Assembly: GCA_026418695.1 (NCBI GenBank)
Contig: JAOAAU010000076.1
Coordinates: 1-57,797 of the forward strand
Direction: 5' to 3'
Origin: Clostridia bacterium
GTDB taxonomy: Bacteria; Bacillota; Clostridia; Acetivibrionales; JAFADI01
DNA: 57,797 bases
This document shows, one piece after another, positions 54,083 through 57,797 of the stretch (its first letter is position 1; every line of letters starts with the position of its first letter). Both the position numbers and the translations under genes were made by a program. The notes beneath the pieces are model-generated. The model ran no database searches. It had not been told where the DNA came from and saw only the letters and a program-made list of their open reading frames with translations.

Positions 54083-54562
54083 TCAACTTTTTTGTGAGGT
54101 CATTTTCATCGGCACATAAGTGATTCCATTCTGCGTCTCCTCCGGTCCGGTTGCTTCAAATCCCAAACGTTCATAGATGTTTACCGCATAGGGGGAAGAA
54201 TTCACACTAAATTCCGATATCTCGGGGTGATTGCCAAGACACTCTCCCTTAGCCAGCCTGAATAGCTCATGAGCAATGCCCTTCCGGTGAAACTCCCTCC
54301 TGACAAAAAGCAGGCTGACATGGTTGCTGTCCCGCATGGCAATCACCCCAGCCAGTTCGCTTCCACTCCAGCAGCAAATCATATTGAAACAGCCTGATGC
54401 GGCGGATTTCCTCAACTCTTCCGGCTGGATAAACTGCCTGAAGGTTTCAATTCCTTCTTCAGCGTACCCCGGTCCGACATACTCGGAAAAAACCTCCCAG
54501 ACAAGGCTGGAGATCGCCACTTCATCTCCGGGTTGATAGGCTTCAAACCTTAAATCTGTCAT
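54083..54562 (-). CDS. GNAT-family N-acetyltransferase (1)
   Basis: 159 residues from the ATG at 54562 (GGGAG upstream); a longer frame extends into the preceding gene. The acetyl-CoA loop is LLFVRREFHRKGIAHELFRL (R/Q-x-x-G/A) and the last strand is YAVNIYERLGFEATG. Substrate unknown. Its start lies just after the stop of the next GNAT gene, so they are in one operon. Confidence 0.88.
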   Translation of the reverse strand: MTDLRFEAYQPGDEVAISSLVWEVFSEYVGPGYAEEGIETFRQFIQPEELRKSAASGCFNMICCWSGSELAGVIAMRDSNHVSLLFVRREFHRKGIAHELFRLAKGECLGNHPEISEFSVNSSPYAVNIYERLGFEATGPEETQNGITYVPMKMTSQKS

Positions 54563-54566
54563 TATT

Positions 54567-55124
54567 CTATGCTCCCTTACTGTTGTCTTCACTATCGAGA
54601 ATACAGAAATTAAAGGTATTCGCAATATTCTTCCAGCCGTATCCAACCAGCTGCAGCTCGGCATCTACCAGATCAAACGGCATGCGTTCTATAAACTTTC
54701 CGTTCAAAGTCTCGTAGAACCTCCTATAAGGGCTCCCCTCCAGCACCCAGACCATCATGGAGTCAATCCCCATCTCCTTCAGTTTTTTTGCCGACCACGA
54801 CATGAGGTGCCGTCCAATCCCTCTTTTCTGAAACTCTTCCCGGACATAAATCGAATAAACTTCACCTTCGTAATGATACTCACTGCTCCGCTCTCTTCCA
54901 CCGACCGCAAAAGCAACAACTTTTGAATCGTCTTCCGCTACCAGTGCAAAGGTATCTTTTCTTTTAGAAATGATCCCGTCAAACTTCTGTGCCTGCTCGT
55001 TATAATCCAATTGATTCAGGTAATGATCAGGGATCAATCCTTTGTAAGCGCTCCTCCAGGTTTCCACCTTGATTTTGGCAATTTCCAATACGTCTTCCAC
55101 ACCTGCTTCTCTGATCTTCAACAT
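54567..55124 (-). CDS. GNAT-family N-acetyltransferase (2)
   Basis: 185 residues from the ATG at 55124 (AAAGGAAG upstream). Core IYVREEFQKRGIGRHLMSWS, with the acetyl-CoA loop QKRGIGR. WVLEGSPYRRFYETLNGKFI is the usual C-terminal region. The N-terminal REAGVEDVLEIAKIKVETWR is typical of the wider amino-group acetyltransferases. Substrate unknown. Confidence 0.9.
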   Translation of the reverse strand: MLKIREAGVEDVLEIAKIKVETWRSAYKGLIPDHYLNQLDYNEQAQKFDGIISKRKDTFALVAEDDSKVVAFAVGGRERSSEYHYEGEVYSIYVREEFQKRGIGRHLMSWSAKKLKEMGIDSMMVWVLEGSPYRRFYETLNGKFIERMPFDLVDAELQLVGYGWKNIANTFNFCILDSEDNSKGA

Positions 55125-55138
55125 CCTTCCACTTCCTT

Positions 55139-55600
55139 TCAAACCTGCTCAAGCATTGTCATTCTCGGACGAAACCCATATCGTTCGTAGAAAGCAAACA
55201 CCTGCTCATTCCCCACACTTACCGATACTGTCTTTTTTTGAGCGCCTTTCTCACCCAGCCACGAAAGGGCTCTGGAAATTAATTGATCTTCGATCCCCTG
55301 CCCCCGGTACTCGTTGTTTATAAAAATGGATTCAATTTCTCCAGTATTCTCGTTATTCATTGTACTGATGCAGTACCCCACATACTTACCGCTTATTTTA
55401 TCAGAAGCCAAGTCAATTCTTAATTCTGCATGCTGAGCTTTTTCCACAAGGCTCTTTTTTCTTTTTTCAAACGTGAAGTTTTTATAATGGTGCTCGAAAT
55501 ATGGAGATAACACCCTGTGATGCTGGTTCAGCTGCTCCCATAATTCCTTAATTGAATCCAGCATATCGATCCCCCCGGAGTCATAATCGATGTTTGGCAT
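55139..55600 (-). CDS. GNAT-family N-acetyltransferase (3)
   Basis: 153 residues from the ATG at 55600 (AGGAAGG upstream). The acetyl-CoA loop is IFINNEYRGQGIEDQLISRA, followed by VSVGNEQVFAFYERYGFRPR. The earlier helix SIKELWEQLNQHHRV is common in this subfamily. The upstream iron-sulfur gene ends four bases before its start. Confidence 0.88.
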   Translation of the reverse strand: MPNIDYDSGGIDMLDSIKELWEQLNQHHRVLSPYFEHHYKNFTFEKRKKSLVEKAQHAELRIDLASDKISGKYVGYCISTMNNENTGEIESIFINNEYRGQGIEDQLISRALSWLGEKGAQKKTVSVSVGNEQVFAFYERYGFRPRMTMLEQV

Positions 55601-55604
55601 CCGA

Positions 55605-56339
55605 TCACCTTCCTTCAAAAACATTTTCTCCGGAATCACTGATTCCATTTTTCTCTATGTATTTTCTGGTCCACGGGCACACGCGTATACAGAGCCCGCA
55701 TAGCGTATATCCCAGAGCTACCTGAGCGGCTCTCTTTTGAGCTGTTTCCTTGCACTTATGCGGGTTAAAAAAGGAATCCCTTTTCACTCCAACATTCCAC
55801 AGCTCTCCGGTTGCAGCCCCAGCCGGACAGCTTTCTGCGCACAGATTGCAATTACCGCACTTGGATTCATTAATAGGGTTTCCTGTTGTCAAAGGTGCAT
55901 CTGTCAGTATGGAAGATATTCTCACTGCGGAGCCAAACTCTTGAGTAACCAGTACTGCACACTTCCCGATCCATCCCAGCCCTGCTCTGGTTGCCACTGT
56001 TTTATGCGGCAAAATGGTGGAATGGGTCGCCGGGTCTGTTGTTACATTGCTTCGGGTCTTCGGATATGCATTAAATCCAAATTCCTTCAATATCTCAGCT
56101 CCACGCAAGTCCATACAATCCAGCATCTCGTTCAGTTTTTCAAACTCAGCATAGTACTCTTTCGTTGGGCCGTTGATAATTCCATGAATGACACCTGGAT
56201 TGATTGCAGCTGCAATTGAAACCCCATAACGAAATCCATCCCTTGTTTTTTCCGGCAGATCTCCCAAATCAGCAAAGCCAACCAGTGAAGCCCCCATCGC
56301 TGTCAATTCTTCTTTTAGACGGTTTTCCAATACTCTCAC
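55605..56339 (-). CDS. QueG-like 4Fe-4S protein
   Basis: 244 residues read from GTG with AGGGG upstream. The N-terminal part is HTVATRAGLGWIGKCAVLVT-like (KTVATRAGLGWIGKC), as in epoxyqueuosine reductase. Two cluster motifs follow: CGNCNLCAESCPAGA and CGLCIRVCPW, with an extra Cys in HKCKE. True QueG is longer with a cobalamin region, so this shorter form is probably a relative with another role. It is embedded among acetyltransferase genes. Confidence 0.82.
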   Translation of the reverse strand: MRVLENRLKEELTAMGASLVGFADLGDLPEKTRDGFRYGVSIAAAINPGVIHGIINGPTKEYYAEFEKLNEMLDCMDLRGAEILKEFGFNAYPKTRSNVTTDPATHSTILPHKTVATRAGLGWIGKCAVLVTQEFGSAVRISSILTDAPLTTGNPINESKCGNCNLCAESCPAGAATGELWNVGVKRDSFFNPHKCKETAQKRAAQVALGYTLCGLCIRVCPWTRKYIEKNGISDSGENVFEGR

Positions 56340-56357
56340 AAAAACCCCTTCTTTCCC

Positions 56358-56807
56358 TCACTTCTTAAAAAAGATCAACTGCACAGCTTCTGAAACCTGT
56401 TGTATTTTAAACCTTTTGTACCCAAGCTTTTCATAAAAGGCAATATTCTTTTCGCTCAGATATCCGGTAAATAGTTCATATCTGCAGTCCTTAAAATTCG
56501 CCTCTATTTCTGTCATAAGGCGCTTTCCGATTCCTTTATTCTCATACTCGGGATGCACGATGACCCTGCCGATATAGCAGGTTCCTTCTTTTTCATATGC
56601 CCTTGCCGAGCCCACAATCCGTTTGTCCAAAACAGCTTTCAGGATAAGGCTGCTTTCCGCCTCCTTCGTTATTTCCTCGATGGTCTGGTGCAGCGGAGCT
56701 ATACTGAAATCGTTGTGGCGCCTGGCTTCCCCCATAAAGGCCAATTTCTGGAGTCGCAGTATATCTTCCAAATCTCTTTCTTCTGCTTTTTTGATGATGA
56801 TATCCAT
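56358..56807 (-). CDS. GNAT-family N-acetyltransferase (4)
   Basis: 149 residues. VIVHPEYENKGIGKRLMTEI is the acetyl-CoA loop and ELFTGYLSEKNIAFYEKLGY the C-terminal signature. The N-terminal AEERDLEDILRLQKLAF fits the same family. It is 18 bases upstream of the QueG-like gene. Substrate unknown. Confidence 0.92.
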   Translation of the reverse strand: MDIIIKKAEERDLEDILRLQKLAFMGEARRHNDFSIAPLHQTIEEITKEAESSLILKAVLDKRIVGSARAYEKEGTCYIGRVIVHPEYENKGIGKRLMTEIEANFKDCRYELFTGYLSEKNIAFYEKLGYKRFKIQQVSEAVQLIFFKK

Positions 56808-56828
56808 TCTGTCCGTCCCCTCGCTCTG

Positions 56829-57404
56829 CTATTTAACTGATTGTATCAAATCATCCTTTAAGATTGCATATTGCTTTACATCCCAGTACCTTCCCTTTGA
56901 ATACAATCTCTGCCGCAGAAGTCCTTCGTAGGTCATACCGGCTTTTTGCATCACCTTCCCTGAGGCTTCATTTTCGCAAACATGTACGGCATCGATACGG
57001 TTCAGCTTCATCTCTTCAAAGGCGAAACGGATCAGCCTTTTCACAGCCTCAGTCATGAGCCCTTTCCCCCAGTATTCCTTGGACAAAGCATACCCGATCG
57101 TTCCGCAGGAATTGACGGTTTCCAGGTTTACAAAGCCCAACGATCCGATAATTCTTCCGTTTTCCCTGTACTCTATTCCCCAATCTCCGCCTGAGTCACT
57201 TGCATACCGGTCCTGTGCCCAGTTAATAAAGCTGACCGCATCCCCAATGGATTTATGAGCTTCCCATGTCACGTATTTTGCTACCTCAGGCTCTTTTGCG
57301 TATTCATAAACGTCCATTGCATCGTCCAGTGTAAATTTCCTTAAAATCAACCTCGGTGTTGCAAGGAGAGGAGTCTCCAGATACTTGGATTTTCTTATGC
57401 TCAT
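56829..57404 (-). CDS. RimJ/RimL-type GNAT acetyltransferase (5)
   Basis: 191 residues from the ATG at 57404 (GGGGGG nine to ten bases upstream); a longer frame to 57464 lacks a site. LATPRLILRKFTLDDAMDVY and GYALSKEYWGKGLMTEAVKR, then VHVCENEASGKVMQKAGMTY, are marks of the RimJ/RimL (Acetyltransf_3) group, which acetylates protein N-termini or small amines. It is the first gene of the leftward acetyltransferase group and lies just below a terminator. Confidence 0.92.
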   Translation of the reverse strand: MSIRKSKYLETPLLATPRLILRKFTLDDAMDVYEYAKEPEVAKYVTWEAHKSIGDAVSFINWAQDRYASDSGGDWGIEYRENGRIIGSLGFVNLETVNSCGTIGYALSKEYWGKGLMTEAVKRLIRFAFEEMKLNRIDAVHVCENEASGKVMQKAGMTYEGLLRQRLYSKGRYWDVKQYAILKDDLIQSVK

Positions 57405-57492
57405 CGTCAAGTCCCCCCTTTGAAACTTAAACATCCAAACTGGTTTTGTTCCATTTTTAATCATATATTACAGATTTTTTTGTTGATAAATG

Positions 57493-57533
57493 CAAAAACC
57501 CCGCAGAATCACCATTGTAGTGACTCCGCGGGG
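57493..57533 (-). terminator. Strong terminator of the leader RNA upstream of the GNAT operon
   Basis: CCCCGCGGAGTCAC pairs with GTGATTCTGCGGGG (14 pairs, some wobble) around TACAATG, followed on the minus strand by TTTTT. It ends about 90 bases before the GNAT start at 57404. Confidence 0.88.
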
Positions 57534-57605
57534 TATATCTTCTCGCGTGTAGGATGTTCTATCCCTATGCTGCTCAAGCCTCTTGCTCTTAAGCATACTC
57601 ACCTT
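57493..57605 (-). ncRNA. Candidate small RNA or orphan riboswitch
   Basis: A TTGACA at 57641-57636 with AAAAAT 17 bases on suggests a start near 57605. The RNA to 57493 is about 113 bases: GGT-GA-GTAT can pair with ATATACC to close it, inside are the alternative stem TATGCTTAAG/CTTGAGCAGCATA and the small hairpin AGGGAT-AGAAC-ATCCT, and it ends in the strong terminator. Competing pairings are riboswitch-like. I recognise no known class. 57642-57797 holds nothing I can assign. Confidence 0.5.
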
Positions 57606-57797
57606 TTGAAATATTTTTGCACAACCTATTCAATTTGTCAAGAATGTTTTATATAAAAAGCACGGAAAAAGCATGAACCCATTACTTGCCAAAACCCTTT
57701 CACAAGAGCTTTTTAAAAATGCCGTTTCAGCATTTTTGGCATTCAGTATTATGGTAGGCAAAAAATATGTGAGGTGTACCCCGGCATTACTGTGATT

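Noticed and set aside
57493..57605. T-box or SRP RNA
   Set aside because: No T-box sequence (AGGGTGGNACCGCG) and no SRP tetraloop core are present.

Overview
The window reads as a stretch of chromosome from an anaerobic, endospore-forming Clostridia-type Bacillota. Evidence for this is a GerW/YtfJ sporulation protein next to a DUF2953 protein, a Spo0E-type phosphatase, a CBO0543-family membrane protein, the alr-ndoAI-ndoA toxin-antitoxin order, many 4Fe-4S proteins, strong GGAGG ribosome binding sites with frequent TTG/GTG starts, and c-di-GMP-I and NiCo riboswitches. I cannot name the genus. I recognise no rRNA, tRNA, CRISPR array or insertion sequence.

Region by region. (1) 1-8.6 kb is a metal/metalloid defence region: an arsR-acr3-arsC operon, then a module of ferredoxin, DGC-domain protein, Met-rich winged-helix protein and ArsR, then a second module of thioredoxin-like protein, permease, ferredoxin, ArsR and DGC protein, then a ProC-like dehydrogenase that shares an operator with the second module. 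(2) 8.8-17.9 kb: HD hydrolase, CDF metal exporter under a NiCo riboswitch, LURP-one-like protein, split transketolase, YitT-family membrane protein and a polar amino-acid ABC importer. (3) 18.2-25.3 kb: cell-surface polysaccharide genes (a glycosyltransferase fused to CsaB, then WecG/TagA), a HEAT-repeat protein, a metallo-hydrolase, DUF2953, gerW and DUF975. (4) 25.4-32.9 kb: an HxlR regulator with two nitroreductases, an orphan FtsX-type permease, a spo0E-like gene, a membrane-anchored FAD protein and an exported hypothetical. (5) 33.1-38.6 kb: ndoA/ndoAI, alr, a CBS protein, nnrDE and a coiled-coil protein. (6) 39-44 kb: DUF5693-murJ, then a c-di-GMP riboswitch in front of an HD-GYP phosphodiesterase. 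(7) 44.2-50 kb: a UvrA2-like ATPase with a tandem-MerR regulator, CBO0543, and a TetR-flavodoxin pair with matching operators. (8) 50-57.8 kb: pullulanase with a copper-amine-oxidase-like tail, an unknown membrane protein, a run of five GNAT acetyltransferase genes interrupted by a QueG-like iron-sulfur protein, and upstream of them an unassigned structured leader RNA ending in a terminator.

The regions most worth a second look are the doubled DGC/ferredoxin/ArsR system with its Met-rich partner (2.3-8.6 kb) and the unassigned leader RNA at the right end. Function names come from recognising family motifs by eye. No database search was run.
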